Source of the DNA: an uncultured Pelagibacteraceae bacterium
GTDB lineage: Bacteria; Pseudomonadota; Alphaproteobacteria; Pelagibacterales; Pelagibacteraceae
NCBI GenBank assembly: GCA_902523615.1
Contig: CABYZW010000001.1
Span: forward strand, 1-64,000
DNA: 64,000 bases
Direction of reading: 5' to 3'
In this document: positions 46,770 to 57,044 of the stretch, one piece after another
Position numbering within the stretch: the stretch's first letter is position 1
Layout: each line of letters opens with the position of its first letter
Made by a program: the position numbers and the translations under genes
The notes under the pieces: model-generated
What the model saw: the letters and a program-made list of their open reading frames with translations, nothing else
What the model was told of the DNA's origin: nothing
Database searches by the model: none

Positions 46770-48200
46770 CTAACTCTTGTCTCCAACATACACTGAAACA
46801 CCTCTTGAATTAATATCAACATCAAATTTCTTGTGCAAAGGAGGAAAAGCTCTTTGAGAACAGTCCAATCTATCACAAGTTCTACAAGAAACTCCGATTG
46901 GTATTTCGGTTGTTTTATCAGTTACATTCATATTTTCTGTATAAACAAAATCCTTAGCATATTTTGCTTCGCAGCCTAATCCAATAGATAAAATACTTTT
47001 TGATTGACCAAATCTGCCGATTCCCTTTTCAACAGTTCTTGCAATGCAAACATACTTCTCACCATTAGTCATTTTACTTACAGCAGCTTGAATTACTCCA
47101 GGTCTTGTAAATGCAGAATAAACATTCCATCTTGGGCAAGCTCCCCCATATCTCGGAATCTCTATTCCCGACAAAGAAAATCTTTTTGAAATATTCCCTG
47201 CCATATCCACTCTTAGAAAATGGAACGGGATTCCTGGAAGCTTAGGGTCTTGTAAACAAGTAACTCTATGTGTTACTTGTTCGAAAGATGTAGCGAATGT
47301 ATTTTGTAAAAGTTCTAAATCATACTTAAGTTTTTTACATTCTGTATGAAAAGGTTTGTAAGGCATTAATATCGCAGCTCCACAATAATTTAATAAAGCT
47401 ACTTTTGTTAATTTCTTAGATTCTTCAGAAGGAAATGTAAATGTAGACAGGTAATCTTCAATTTCTTTACTTGCACCTTCTTGGGCTATTTGGGCTGCTG
47501 CATGAAGTTTTTTGGTCTCTAGCGAACTATAATCACTTAATAATAATTCTTTTTTATTTTTATAATATATCTTTGAAAAAGGTTTATTTTCTTCAGGAAT
47601 TACATCTCTGACTGTTATTCCATATTCTGATTTTAAATACTCGCAAAGTGCTATGTATCTAGTACGATTATTTTTTTGAACATTTTCAAAAACTCTGTTT
47701 GCAAATTCCTCTAGTTTTGGAAAATAGTTCTTATTTTTTTGAAGAAAATCTGAAATTACTTCTCCAGGAAAGGAACTTTTTCTCCCATCAACAATTTTAC
47801 CAGAAATTTTTTCAATTTTATTTACTAGTTCATGATCTTTTTTTTTTAAAATATCTCCTAGTCTTACAATTGCTTTACCAATTTTAGGGTTCGTTCCAAC
47901 TAAGTCTTTAACTTCTGGGCCTAGAATATCTAAATCCTCAAATAATTCGTCATCTAAAATTTCGGACAAAGTATTTTCTAAATTTAAATCTGTTTTTGAG
48001 GTAAGTTGTGAGAGTTCAATATTTAACTTCTCACAAATTTTTAATAGAAGATCTCCATCAATTTTCCTTTTGCCACCTTCAATAAGATTCAGGTAACTCG
48101 GAGAAATCCCTAATTCCTCAGAGAGCTTATTAGCTTGAAGACCTAATTGTCTTCGAAAAGCCTTGATTTTTGGACCAATTTTTAAATCTAATTGACTCAT
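46770..48200 (-). CDS. ScfR/RamB-like XRE-family transcriptional regulator; start re-assigned from 48251
   Basis: N-terminal HTH IKAFRRQLGLQANKLSEELGISPSYLNLIEGGKR; C-terminal Cys-containing GVSCRTCDRLDCSQRAFPP; upstream extension overlaps operator-like repeats. Confidence 0.87.
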   Translation of the reverse strand: MSQLDLKIGPKIKAFRRQLGLQANKLSEELGISPSYLNLIEGGKRKIDGDLLLKICEKLNIELSQLTSKTDLNLENTLSEILDDELFEDLDILGPEVKDLVGTNPKIGKAIVRLGDILKKKDHELVNKIEKISGKIVDGRKSSFPGEVISDFLQKNKNYFPKLEEFANRVFENVQKNNRTRYIALCEYLKSEYGITVRDVIPEENKPFSKIYYKNKKELLLSDYSSLETKKLHAAAQIAQEGASKEIEDYLSTFTFPSEESKKLTKVALLNYCGAAILMPYKPFHTECKKLKYDLELLQNTFATSFEQVTHRVTCLQDPKLPGIPFHFLRVDMAGNISKRFSLSGIEIPRYGGACPRWNVYSAFTRPGVIQAAVSKMTNGEKYVCIARTVEKGIGRFGQSKSILSIGLGCEAKYAKDFVYTENMNVTDKTTEIPIGVSCRTCDRLDCSQRAFPPLHKKFDVDINSRGVSVYVGDKS

Positions 48201-48205
48201 ATTTT

Positions 48206-48311
48206 CTTTTTGTAAATTTTGTAAATTTATATTTACAAAATTTTTCCTCAATTTACAACACTTTTAAACTTTTTTATGGATTTTGTAAATACTGTAAATT
48301 ATAAACTTTAC
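48206..48311. promoter_or_regulatory. TGTAAAT/ATTTACA operator cluster between the regulator and aceA region
   Basis: TGTAAAT at 48211, 48220, 48284, 48293; ATTTACA at 48231, 48251; CTTTACA at 48305; includes near-perfect dyad TTTTGTAAATTTATATTTACAAAA at 48217-48240. Confidence 0.7.
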
Positions 48312-48473
48312 ATGGACGAAAAATTAAAAAACATAGAAAATGAAAGCCAAATCATAAAACATGAAGACCTTGCTAGACATAATAGCAGAGGAATCTACAT
48401 GAGAGATGATCATTGTGATTGGGGTTCAAGTGGAATGAACGATTTAATTGATTCTTTAACAGATTCAAATTAA
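48312..48473 (+). CDS. Small hypothetical protein (53 aa) upstream of aceA; start re-assigned from 48276
   Basis: MDEKLKNIENESQIIKHEDLARHNSRGIYMRDDHCDWGSSGMNDLIDSLTDSN; upstream ATG lies within the operator repeats. Confidence 0.55.
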   Translation: MDEKLKNIENESQIIKHEDLARHNSRGIYMRDDHCDWGSSGMNDLIDSLTDSN

Positions 48474-48535
48474 ATCTTCAAACTTCCTCTTAATTCATTT
48501 CTCAATATCAGCTTTCAAACTAAAGGTTTTAACTA

Positions 48536-49810
48536 ATGAGCGCCGAAAATATTTCATACGAGTTAAAAAGATTTGCAGGGATTAAAAGAGATTATACTCC
48601 AAAAGATGTAGAAAGACTAAGAGGTTCAATTAAGATTGAATATTCTTTGTGTAAACAGCAGTCAATTAAATTATGGAAACTACTTAATACAGAAAATTAT
48701 GTTAATACTTTAGGTTCTTTATCAGGTAATCACGCTGTACAACACGCTAAAGCAGGGTTAAAAGCAATTTATTTAAGTGGATGGCAAGTTGCGGCTGATG
48801 CTAACACGGCTGGAGAAATGTATCCTGACCAATCTCTATATCCCTATGATAGTGCACCAAAATTAGTCGAGTCAATGAACAATGCTTTGATAAGAGCTGA
48901 TCAAATTCAACATATGGAACTTCAAGATGGTGATATGAAAAAAGAAAAAAGAGTGGATTACATGTTACCAATAATTGCTGATGGTGAAGCAGGATTTGGT
49001 GGACCATTAAATGTTTTTGAACTAGCAAAAAAATTTATTAAAGCTGGTGCTGCAGGTGTTCACTTTGAAGATCAGTTAGCAAGTGAAAAAAAGTGTGGTC
49101 ACATGGGTGGTAAAGTACTTGTTCCAACTGGAACAATGATCAAAAATTTAAAAGCAGCTAGATTAGCTGCTGACATTGCAGATGTTCCATTAATTATTTT
49201 AGCTAGAACAGATGCAAATGCTGCAAAACTAATTACAAATGACCATGATGAAAATGATAAACCATTTATGACAGGCAAAAGATCTCCTGAGGGATTTTAT
49301 TATGTTAAAGCAGGAATAGAGCAAGCAATTTCAAGAGGTTTAGCTTATGCTCCTTACTCAGATTTAATTTGGTGTGAAACAGCAACACCAAATCTTGAAG
49401 AAGCTAAAAAATTTGCTGATGCAATTCATGAAAAATTTCCTGGAAAACTTTTAGCTTATAACTGCTCACCTTCATTCAACTGGAAAAAACATTTATCTGA
49501 TTCTGAAATAGCTTCTTTTCAAAAAGAAATTAGTGCGATGGGTTATAAATTTCAATTTATTACTCTCGCTGGATTTCATACACAAAATATTGCAATTTTT
49601 GAACTTGCTGAAAAATATAAAAAAGAAGGTATGTCTGCTTATTCAAAAATACAAGAACAAGAATTTGCTCGTGAGAAAGATGGTTATACAAGCGTCAAAC
49701 ATCAAAGAGAGGTTGGTACTTCGTATTTTGATGCAGTTTCCAATACAATCACTAGCGGGAAGAGTTCAACCACAGCAATGGACGGCTCAACTGAGTCAGA
49801 ACAATTTTAA
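48536..49810 (+). CDS. aceA: Isocitrate lyase
   Basis: [50 protein letters not shown]. Confidence 0.96.
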   Translation: MSAENISYELKRFAGIKRDYTPKDVERLRGSIKIEYSLCKQQSIKLWKLLNTENYVNTLGSLSGNHAVQHAKAGLKAIYLSGWQVAADANTAGEMYPDQSLYPYDSAPKLVESMNNALIRADQIQHMELQDGDMKKEKRVDYMLPIIADGEAGFGGPLNVFELAKKFIKAGAAGVHFEDQLASEKKCGHMGGKVLVPTGTMIKNLKAARLAADIADVPLIILARTDANAAKLITNDHDENDKPFMTGKRSPEGFYYVKAGIEQAISRGLAYAPYSDLIWCETATPNLEEAKKFADAIHEKFPGKLLAYNCSPSFNWKKHLSDSEIASFQKEISAMGYKFQFITLAGFHTQNIAIFELAEKYKKEGMSAYSKIQEQEFAREKDGYTSVKHQREVGTSYFDAVSNTITSGKSSTTAMDGSTESEQF

Positions 49811-49900
49811 AAAATATTCCTTTTGAATATATAAATTAACAGATCAAGAAATTTGTCGATTAATTATTTATTGATTTAATGAATTTCTTTGTGATCCAAA

Positions 49901-51061
49901 ATGTGTATGTTATTAGCCCATATGGTAAATAAAAACTTTGGCTTTGGAACACAAATAAGAAAATCTCCTTTCTTTGAATCTACTGTGAAATGGGGTGCAA
50001 CTGGATTTTCGGTTTATAATCACATGTATATTCCAAGAGATTTTGGTAATCCTGAACAAAATTTTTGGAATTTAATTGAAAAATCTATACTTTGTGATGT
50101 TGCAGTTGAAAGACAAGTAGAAATTACTGGACCGGATGCTTACAAATTTATCCAATTACTAACACCTAGAGATCTATCAAAATTATCAGTAGGACAATGT
50201 AAATATGTACTAATTGTAAACGATAAAGGTGGAATAATTAATGATCCAGTTCTCTTAAGACTAGCTGAAAATCATTTTTGGTTATCTCTTGCTGACAGCG
50301 ATGTATTATTATGGGCACAAGGAGTAGCTGTAAATTCAGGATTAAATGTCAAAATTTCAGAACCAGATGTATCTCCACTTCAATTGCAAGGACCTACATC
50401 AGCAGAAATAATGATTAAGCTTTTTGGTAAAGACATTAAAGATCTTAAATATTATTGGTTCAAAGAATGTACATTAGATGGAATTCCATTAGTTGTCTCA
50501 AGAACTGGTTGGTCAAGTGAATTTGGTTATGAAATTTTTTTAAGAGATGGTTCAAAAGGAAATGATCTTTATGAAAAAATTATGGAAGCAGGTAAAGATC
50601 ATGGTCTAAAACCTGGTCATACTTCCTCTATAAGAAGAATTGAAGGTGGTATGTTATCTTATCATGCTGATGCAGATATTAACACTAATCCTTATGAATT
50701 AGGTCTGGACAGGTTAATTAATTTAGATAGTAAAATTAATTTCATAGGTAAGGAAGCTTTAAAAAAAATAAAACAAGAAGGAATAAAAAGAATACAAATC
50801 GGTTTAGAACTATATTGTCGCCCACTTGAAGGACCTAATACCACTTTTTGGCCAATTTTAAAGGACGGAAAAGAAATTGGTAAAGTTACTTCAGCCGTAT
50901 ATTCACCCAGGTTAAAAAAAAATATAGCTCTGGCAATAGTAGAGATTATTAATTCAAAGATTGGGAATAATTTAAAAGTTATTATAAATGATGATGAGAT
51001 ACTTTCTAAAGTAATTGAGAAACCCTTTTACGATCCAAAAAAAAAAATAGCTTCTTCTTAA
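49901..51061 (+). CDS. GcvT/DmdA-superfamily protein (DMSP demethylase-like)
   Basis: DVAVERQVEITGPDAYKFIQLLTPRDLSKLSVGQCKYV, SPLQLQGPTS, RRIEGGMLSY resemble DmdA more than housekeeping GcvT. Confidence 0.7.
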   Translation: MCMLLAHMVNKNFGFGTQIRKSPFFESTVKWGATGFSVYNHMYIPRDFGNPEQNFWNLIEKSILCDVAVERQVEITGPDAYKFIQLLTPRDLSKLSVGQCKYVLIVNDKGGIINDPVLLRLAENHFWLSLADSDVLLWAQGVAVNSGLNVKISEPDVSPLQLQGPTSAEIMIKLFGKDIKDLKYYWFKECTLDGIPLVVSRTGWSSEFGYEIFLRDGSKGNDLYEKIMEAGKDHGLKPGHTSSIRRIEGGMLSYHADADINTNPYELGLDRLINLDSKINFIGKEALKKIKQEGIKRIQIGLELYCRPLEGPNTTFWPILKDGKEIGKVTSAVYSPRLKKNIALAIVEIINSKIGNNLKVIINDDEILSKVIEKPFYDPKKKIASS

Positions 51062-51825
51062 GATTTAATATTATAGCCTTTTTTTAATAATATTGAGACA
51101 GCGATTACGCATATAACTAAAAATGACACCATAGAACCTACACTTATCCAAATATTAAAATCTGATATTCCATAAAATGAAAATCTTAAGCCATCAATTA
51201 GATAAACTACTGGATTAAAATAAGAAACAGTTTGCCAGAATGGTGGCAACATATCTAAAGAGTATAAACTTCCTCCTAAAAAAACCATTGGTGTGATAAC
51301 CAGTGATGGAATAATTGACATTTGTTCAAAGTTTTTGCTAACAACACCAATTAAAAAACCAAATAATGCAAAAGTAAAAGAGACTAAAACTAATAAAAAT
51401 ATCATTAAAATTGGATACTCTACAGACACTTCAGCAAAAAATGATGCAGTAGCATAAATCACGGCACCAACAATTAGAGTTTTGGTAGCTCCTGCTCCAA
51501 CAAAAGCTAAAACTGTTTCAAGTGTTGAAATAGGTGCAGCTAAAATCTCAGTAATAGTTCCATTAAATTTTGGAAAAAATATTCCAAATGAAGTGTTACT
51601 TATTGATTGAGTAAGTAATGTTAGCATTAATAAACCGGGTACGATATATGAACCATAACTCACGCCATCAATTTTTTGAATATAACCGCCAATCACTGAA
51701 CCGAAAACAACAAAATATAATGATGTGGATATAACTGGTGAGAGAAGAGACTGACCTACAGTTCTTAAAAATCTGTTCATCTCATGAACATAAATAGCTC
51801 TAAAACCATAATAGTTAAATTTCAT
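51058..51825 (-). CDS. ABC-2-type transporter permease
   Basis: Six TM; adjacent to and overlapping the ATPase gene. Confidence 0.85.
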   Translation of the reverse strand: MKFNYYGFRAIYVHEMNRFLRTVGQSLLSPVISTSLYFVVFGSVIGGYIQKIDGVSYGSYIVPGLLMLTLLTQSISNTSFGIFFPKFNGTITEILAAPISTLETVLAFVGAGATKTLIVGAVIYATASFFAEVSVEYPILMIFLLVLVSFTFALFGFLIGVVSKNFEQMSIIPSLVITPMVFLGGSLYSLDMLPPFWQTVSYFNPVVYLIDGLRFSFYGISDFNIWISVGSMVSFLVICVIAVSILLKKGYNIKS

Positions 51826-52750
51826 TATTTTCTCTTACTAAATTAACAAAAATCTTTTCTAAGTTACTTTGTTCTGTTTTTAAATCTCTTAACTTTAAGC
51901 CAGTATCTTTTAAATCTTGTAATAAATTTGTTATACCAGTTTTTTTTTCTTTAAGACTGTATGTATAATCTAAGCACATCTTATTATCTCCGATATTTAA
52001 ATCATATTTTTCTAATGATTTTGGTATTTCCTCAATTCTCTCTTGCAACTCAATTATTAGAATTTTTTGACCCATCTTTTTTAATAATTCTTTTTTTTCT
52101 TCTACAAGTATAATTTCACCTTGATTAATAACTCCAACCCTATCTGCAATTGCTTCAGCTTCCTCAATGTAATGCGTGGTTAAAATAATAGTGACCCCTG
52201 TTTTTCTCAGATTCTCAACAACCATCCACATATCCCTCCTAAGCTCAACATCTACTCCAGCCGTTGGTTCATCTAAAAATAATATTTTTGGTTCATGAGA
52301 TAAGGCTTTGGCAATCAAAACTCTTCTTTTCATTCCACCGGACAATTGTCTTAATCTTTGGTCTTTTTTATCCCACAAACTTAAGTCTTTTAAAACTTTT
52401 TCTATATATTTTGGTTTTGGAGGTTTACCATATAAACCTCTTGAATATGATACGGTATCGAAAATTGTTTCAAAAGACTCTAAATTTAATTCTTGAGGAA
52501 CCATTCCTATTCTAGACCTTGTTTCACGATAATCTTTGATTATATCAAAGCTATCAACAGTGACCGTCCCGGAAGAGGGAGTAACAATTCCACAGATTAT
52601 ACTAATTAAAGTTGTTTTTCCTGCACCATTTGGTCCGAGCATTGCAAAAATTTCACCTTGTTTGACATTAAGATTAATTTTTTTAAGTGCATTAAAGCCA
52701 TTATCATAAACCTTTGAGAGGTCATTAATAATTATCTGTTTATCTGTCAT
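51815..52750 (-). CDS. ABC transporter ATP-binding protein
   Basis: GPNGAGKTT Walker A, LSGGMKRR signature, ILFLDEPTAGVD Walker B. Confidence 0.95.
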   Translation of the reverse strand: MTDKQIIINDLSKVYDNGFNALKKINLNVKQGEIFAMLGPNGAGKTTLISIICGIVTPSSGTVTVDSFDIIKDYRETRSRIGMVPQELNLESFETIFDTVSYSRGLYGKPPKPKYIEKVLKDLSLWDKKDQRLRQLSGGMKRRVLIAKALSHEPKILFLDEPTAGVDVELRRDMWMVVENLRKTGVTIILTTHYIEEAEAIADRVGVINQGEIILVEEKKELLKKMGQKILIIELQERIEEIPKSLEKYDLNIGDNKMCLDYTYSLKEKKTGITNLLQDLKDTGLKLRDLKTEQSNLEKIFVNLVRENNEI

Positions 52751-52797
52751 TAAGACAGATATATAGCTATTAATTCATTTAATACAATCGAGTAATG

Positions 52798-54240
52798 TTA
52801 AAACTTTTTAGCTTTAAAAACTATTAATGGTAAAAAAGTTGCAATCACAAAAGATAAAAATAATAATGATTGTGCTACAAAAGGTCCAAATAATTCTTTA
52901 GGTAAAATAATTCCAACTAATAAACTTTTTGAAAAATCAGGTACTGGAAATATTAAAAAACCTCCAATCAACCCAACCATTATTGAAACATATGCAGTTT
53001 TTTCGTTAATATTTTTATTATAAAAACTATAAAATACAGTTAGTACGAAGGCACAGCAAAATAAATCAGCCAATAAAAATAAATACAAAATATCAAATCC
53101 TTTAGACGCAACAATAAAAGAAATTGATGATAAAAACAAAATCATATATTTAGAAACTTTCAAGTAATTTGTTTTTTTATCTAAATTGAATGTTGCTTTA
53201 CCATCAACAACAATCAGGCTCGATATTGCATTTACTAAAGTATCTACAGTAGAGATGGTTAATGCCAAACCTAATATAATCACTATAATAGAAAGTAGCT
53301 CTGTTTGATCTTTAAGCAATAATATAAAAAAACCAAGATCTGGTCTGTTAGTTGGATCTATAGAGAAAGCAATCATTCCTGTAAATCCCATGTAAAATAC
53401 GATAGGTATAATAATAAAAAAAGATATAATTAAGCTTTTTTTTAAAGTTTCAAAATTTTTAGCGGCATATACTCTTTGCCAATTACCTTGATGAAATAAA
53501 TTAGTTGCAGCAACTGCAATAAAAAAAGTCAAACCAGCTGTATAACTTGGTAAGTAAGATGTGCTTAATAGTTGAGGATTTTTTTCTTTTATAAAATTAA
53601 AAGAAAATTCAGATCCTGTAAAAGAGTTTATATAAGCTATAGAAATTAATAAAATGATTCCTATAACAACCATTTGAATATTATCAGTAAAAATAGAGGC
53701 TCTTAAACCTCCATATAAAGTATAAACAAGAGTTGATACAATTACAATTAAAGCAGTTATCCAAAGCTCTGTGCCTGAAATATAATTGATTAAGACAGCT
53801 ACTGCTGTCACTTCTGCACATAAAAAAATAAACATATAAAAAATTGTCATTAATAAAATTAGTTTGAATAAACTTTTTCCAAACTTCATACGCATAAATT
53901 CAATTAACGAAGATCCTTTGGGAAATTCTTTTCTTATTTTTTTCCCAAGATATATTAAAAAAAACATTGGAAATGCTGTACCAAGTGAATATCCTATGAT
54001 AGCCCCAATTCCACCCCATGATGCAGCTGAAGCTGGACCAAATAGAATCCATGCTCCTAAAGCTGATGCAGTTAAACTTGTTGTTAAAGAAAATAGTCCA
54101 ATATTTCTATCTGCAGTTAGATAATTATTAAGACCTTGGTATTTTTTTGAATTATATAAGCCTAAAAAAACAAATATTAAACTTATTATAATAACTAATG
54201 TTAATGATGTTGATTGACTTAAAAAATATGTTTTATTCAT
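52798..54240 (-). CDS. thiV: Sodium:solute symporter family transporter, candidate HMP (thiamin pyrimidine) transporter ThiV
   Basis: SSS topology and ADRNIG/GGLRASIFTDNIQ motifs; directly downstream of a TPP riboswitch. Confidence 0.82.
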   Translation of the reverse strand: MNKTYFLSQSTSLTLVIIISLIFVFLGLYNSKKYQGLNNYLTADRNIGLFSLTTSLTASALGAWILFGPASAASWGGIGAIIGYSLGTAFPMFFLIYLGKKIRKEFPKGSSLIEFMRMKFGKSLFKLILLMTIFYMFIFLCAEVTAVAVLINYISGTELWITALIVIVSTLVYTLYGGLRASIFTDNIQMVVIGIILLISIAYINSFTGSEFSFNFIKEKNPQLLSTSYLPSYTAGLTFFIAVAATNLFHQGNWQRVYAAKNFETLKKSLIISFFIIIPIVFYMGFTGMIAFSIDPTNRPDLGFFILLLKDQTELLSIIVIILGLALTISTVDTLVNAISSLIVVDGKATFNLDKKTNYLKVSKYMILFLSSISFIVASKGFDILYLFLLADLFCCAFVLTVFYSFYNKNINEKTAYVSIMVGLIGGFLIFPVPDFSKSLLVGIILPKELFGPFVAQSLLFLSFVIATFLPLIVFKAKKF

Positions 54241-54242
54241 TT

Positions 54243-54308
54243 TTCCCTTTCTGAATTACCGGACAGGTTCTTAGGGTTTAATCTCAGTCAACTAGGACAC
54301 CCCCTTAA
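54243..54308 (-). promoter_or_regulatory. TPP riboswitch (THI element)
   Basis: Minus strand: AAGGGGGTGTCCTAGTTGACTGAGATTAAACCCTAAGAACCTGTCCGGTAATTCAGAAAGGG with CTGAGA...ACCC...GAACCTG...GGTAAT core. Confidence 0.88.
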
Positions 54309-54315
54309 TTACTAT

Positions 54316-54603
54316 CTACAATTTATTATCCATAATTTCAACCATACATTTGGTTGCATACTCTTTCCACTCTGTAGAACTTTTACCTTTAAGTCCATCT
54401 AGGTGATTACGGTTATTTTGAATATCCTTTTGATGTCTAATTCTGTCTTTTTCATCCAAGTTTTTTTCCATTTTCTCTAGGTTTGCCTCCATAGCTTTTA
54501 TCCAGCTATTCCCTAATTCAATACATTTTTTATCATCTCTCTCGTCACAAATTTGCTTAAAAAAATTAAAAATTACATCATCAGTTTTAATTAATTTATC
54601 CAT
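54316..54603 (-). CDS. Hypothetical protein (95 aa)
   Basis: Charged, helical, two-Cys ORF. Confidence 0.5.
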   Translation of the reverse strand: MDKLIKTDDVIFNFFKQICDERDDKKCIELGNSWIKAMEANLEKMEKNLDEKDRIRHQKDIQNNRNHLDGLKGKSSTEWKEYATKCMVEIMDNKL

Positions 54604-54618
54604 TGCTTAGTAAAAAAT

Positions 54619-54801
54619 TTAGCTTTTAAAGCAGTTATTAAACAAAATTGCCATTAAAATCCAAATTATAAATACCTCTCCATTAGTGAAAGAATAATCT
54701 GCTCCAGCAATTCCTGCAACAATATTAATTGAATAAATAATTATCGTAGAAAAAATAAGGCTTATTATAAAACGAATTAATCCAGCTAAATATTTCATCA
54801 T
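54619..54801 (-). CDS. Small membrane protein (60 aa)
   Basis: Two hydrophobic segments. Confidence 0.5.
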   Translation of the reverse strand: MMKYLAGLIRFIISLIFSTIIIYSINIVAGIAGADYSFTNGEVFIIWILMAILFNNCFKS

Positions 54802-54857
54802 GGTTATAATTATATATTTATTTAATTATTCAATCAATTAAGATTTAAATATTTGTG

Positions 54858-57044
54858 TTAATTTTTTTTAATCTTTTCAAGTGTTCTAGTTATGAATCTT
54901 GGAGTTAATGTTTTGATTGGATTTACAGTGGTCTCTAAATTTTCTGGGGATCCTTTTATTTTAAAGCTTACCCCAAATACGCCTTCTCCTGTTTTGGAGC
55001 CCACGAGAATTTTACCAAGCACTGGAATAGAACCTATAGCCTTGTTAATTGTTGTTGCTGGAACCAATGTTCCTCTTAAACTTATAAGTTTATTTTTTTC
55101 AACATAACCATCCATTAGAATAGATATTGCTGGACCAATTGCATAAATCTCATCAATAGTCATTAAATTTCCTTTATTTTTAAAACTCATTTCAAATTCA
55201 TTAAATTTTATACCCTCACCTGACAAAATATCTGCAATACCTTGGAGTGAGGCTAAAGTTAAAATTTTAGTTAAAACTGGTAATTCTTTTAATCTAAAAT
55301 TATAAATCTTTAATTTTGAATTTGATTTATTGAGGATTTTTGAGCTATAAAAATCTAGTTCTCCGCCATCAAAACCTTTTATAAAGTTATAGCGTCTTAC
55401 AATTGATTCTGCCTTATCCAAATATAATGTGGTAATTTTAGTGTCATTTTTTGAATTGATGGTAAATCTTAGTTTTTTATCCTTCGTAAAATTTGCTACC
55501 AAATTAGCTTTAGTTAATTTTTGATCTTTTAAAAATAAATTCCCAGAAAAATTATAAATATTTTGACTCTTATCTAAAGAAACTTCATCAATTAATATAT
55601 TTATTTTATTATCTATATTAAAAACGTCCAAATTATTATCTTGAGATATCAAAAGATTGTCAATTAAATTGTTGGCATTAAAAAAGGATCCATTTAAGAA
55701 ATATTCATTTTTTTTCTTTTGAAATTTTATTTCATTTCTTTTTTTTTCTATATCTATATAATCTAAGTTTACACTATAAATATTCTTAATTTTGTAGTCT
55801 TTGTTGAGTTCTAAATCTTTAACTTCAAATTTATTTTTTTTTTCTTTTAATGAAAATAAATTAATAAAAATTTGTTTATTTTTTTTTAATTGTCCCTTAA
55901 CATTAATTATTGTGTCATTTTTGCTTTCATTTTCATAATTCAAAAAATTGATTAATAGAGGGTTATTTTTAATCTTAAGTGCTGTTTCGAAGAACAATAA
56001 ATCATTTTTTTCTCTTATAGAATATTTAATTTTATCGTTTAAATTTTGTAATAAAATTAAACCTTCTCCATTTATCAATAATTCTTCGTCTCTATAACTT
56101 AAATTTATTTTATTATTTGATATTAAAATATTATCTTTTAAGTTTGGTAAAAATTTTTTTAAACCTAAGAAATTTTTTAATTCTAATTTATCAATTAAGA
56201 ATTCAGATTTTATATTAACGTCAGAAAGTTTGTAATTCTTATTAAATTTAAAAGAAAAGTTGTTTTTCGAACTCAATCTAACTTTTTCTATTTTGAGATC
56301 AGATACAAAGTTTTTTAAAAATATGTTTAAATTTTTGTCTTGAATATCAAATACTGTATTATTTATAGAACCTTTAATTAAGAAGTCTTTATTTATTTTT
56401 TTCACCTCTATTTCGTCTGAAAAAAAGTTCAAATCATTTAATGAAAAATTAATATCATTTAATTGTAAATTATCTTTTTTGTGGGAAAAGGTTAAATTTA
56501 AATTTTCAAAATTGTAAATTTTCAAAAAGTTTAAATTAAGATCTTTTATTACTCCCTTAATAAAAAAATTTTCTTTAATCTTTCCCCTATCATCAAATTC
56601 AATTTTGATATTACCTACTAAAAATCCTTTCTGTAAAATTTTTTCTAGAATAAATAACTCAGGAGTATTTTTTAAGGTTCTGGAAAATTTAACAAGATTT
56701 TTAATTTCTATCGATTTTGTTGAAATCTCCAAATTTTTTATTGAAAATTTTTTTTGTATTATTGATCTTAAAGAAATTCGTGATTTTAAATTTTCAATTT
56801 CAATTATTTCATTTTTATTTTTTAATATTGGTCCAATAGTCTTCAGATTTAGACTTAATTTTAATGGATCTAAAACTAACTTAATTGTTTTTAAATCAAT
56901 TTCTAAATTTTGATCTATATTTTTGATTTTTTTTATAACAATATGATTAAATTTATCGGTATCTATTCCAAATATCGAAGTATATGAAATTAAAATTAAT
57001 AAAAGTGAAAATAAAATTAAAATTGATCTAATTATAGTTTTCAT
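54858..57044 (-). CDS. AsmA-like/DUF3971-type protein
   Basis: 728 aa, N-terminal TM, beta-rich, C-terminal GSIPVLGKILVGSKTGEGVFGVSFKIKGSPENLETTVNPIKTLTPRFITR. Confidence 0.78.
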   Translation of the reverse strand: MKTIIRSILILFSLLLILISYTSIFGIDTDKFNHIVIKKIKNIDQNLEIDLKTIKLVLDPLKLSLNLKTIGPILKNKNEIIEIENLKSRISLRSIIQKKFSIKNLEISTKSIEIKNLVKFSRTLKNTPELFILEKILQKGFLVGNIKIEFDDRGKIKENFFIKGVIKDLNLNFLKIYNFENLNLTFSHKKDNLQLNDINFSLNDLNFFSDEIEVKKINKDFLIKGSINNTVFDIQDKNLNIFLKNFVSDLKIEKVRLSSKNNFSFKFNKNYKLSDVNIKSEFLIDKLELKNFLGLKKFLPNLKDNILISNNKINLSYRDEELLINGEGLILLQNLNDKIKYSIREKNDLLFFETALKIKNNPLLINFLNYENESKNDTIINVKGQLKKNKQIFINLFSLKEKKNKFEVKDLELNKDYKIKNIYSVNLDYIDIEKKRNEIKFQKKKNEYFLNGSFFNANNLIDNLLISQDNNLDVFNIDNKINILIDEVSLDKSQNIYNFSGNLFLKDQKLTKANLVANFTKDKKLRFTINSKNDTKITTLYLDKAESIVRRYNFIKGFDGGELDFYSSKILNKSNSKLKIYNFRLKELPVLTKILTLASLQGIADILSGEGIKFNEFEMSFKNKGNLMTIDEIYAIGPAISILMDGYVEKNKLISLRGTLVPATTINKAIGSIPVLGKILVGSKTGEGVFGVSFKIKGSPENLETTVNPIKTLTPRFITRTLEKIKKN

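Noticed and set aside
53864-54124. Plus-strand 86-aa ORF antisense to the SSS symporter
   Set aside because: Antisense; no independent support.
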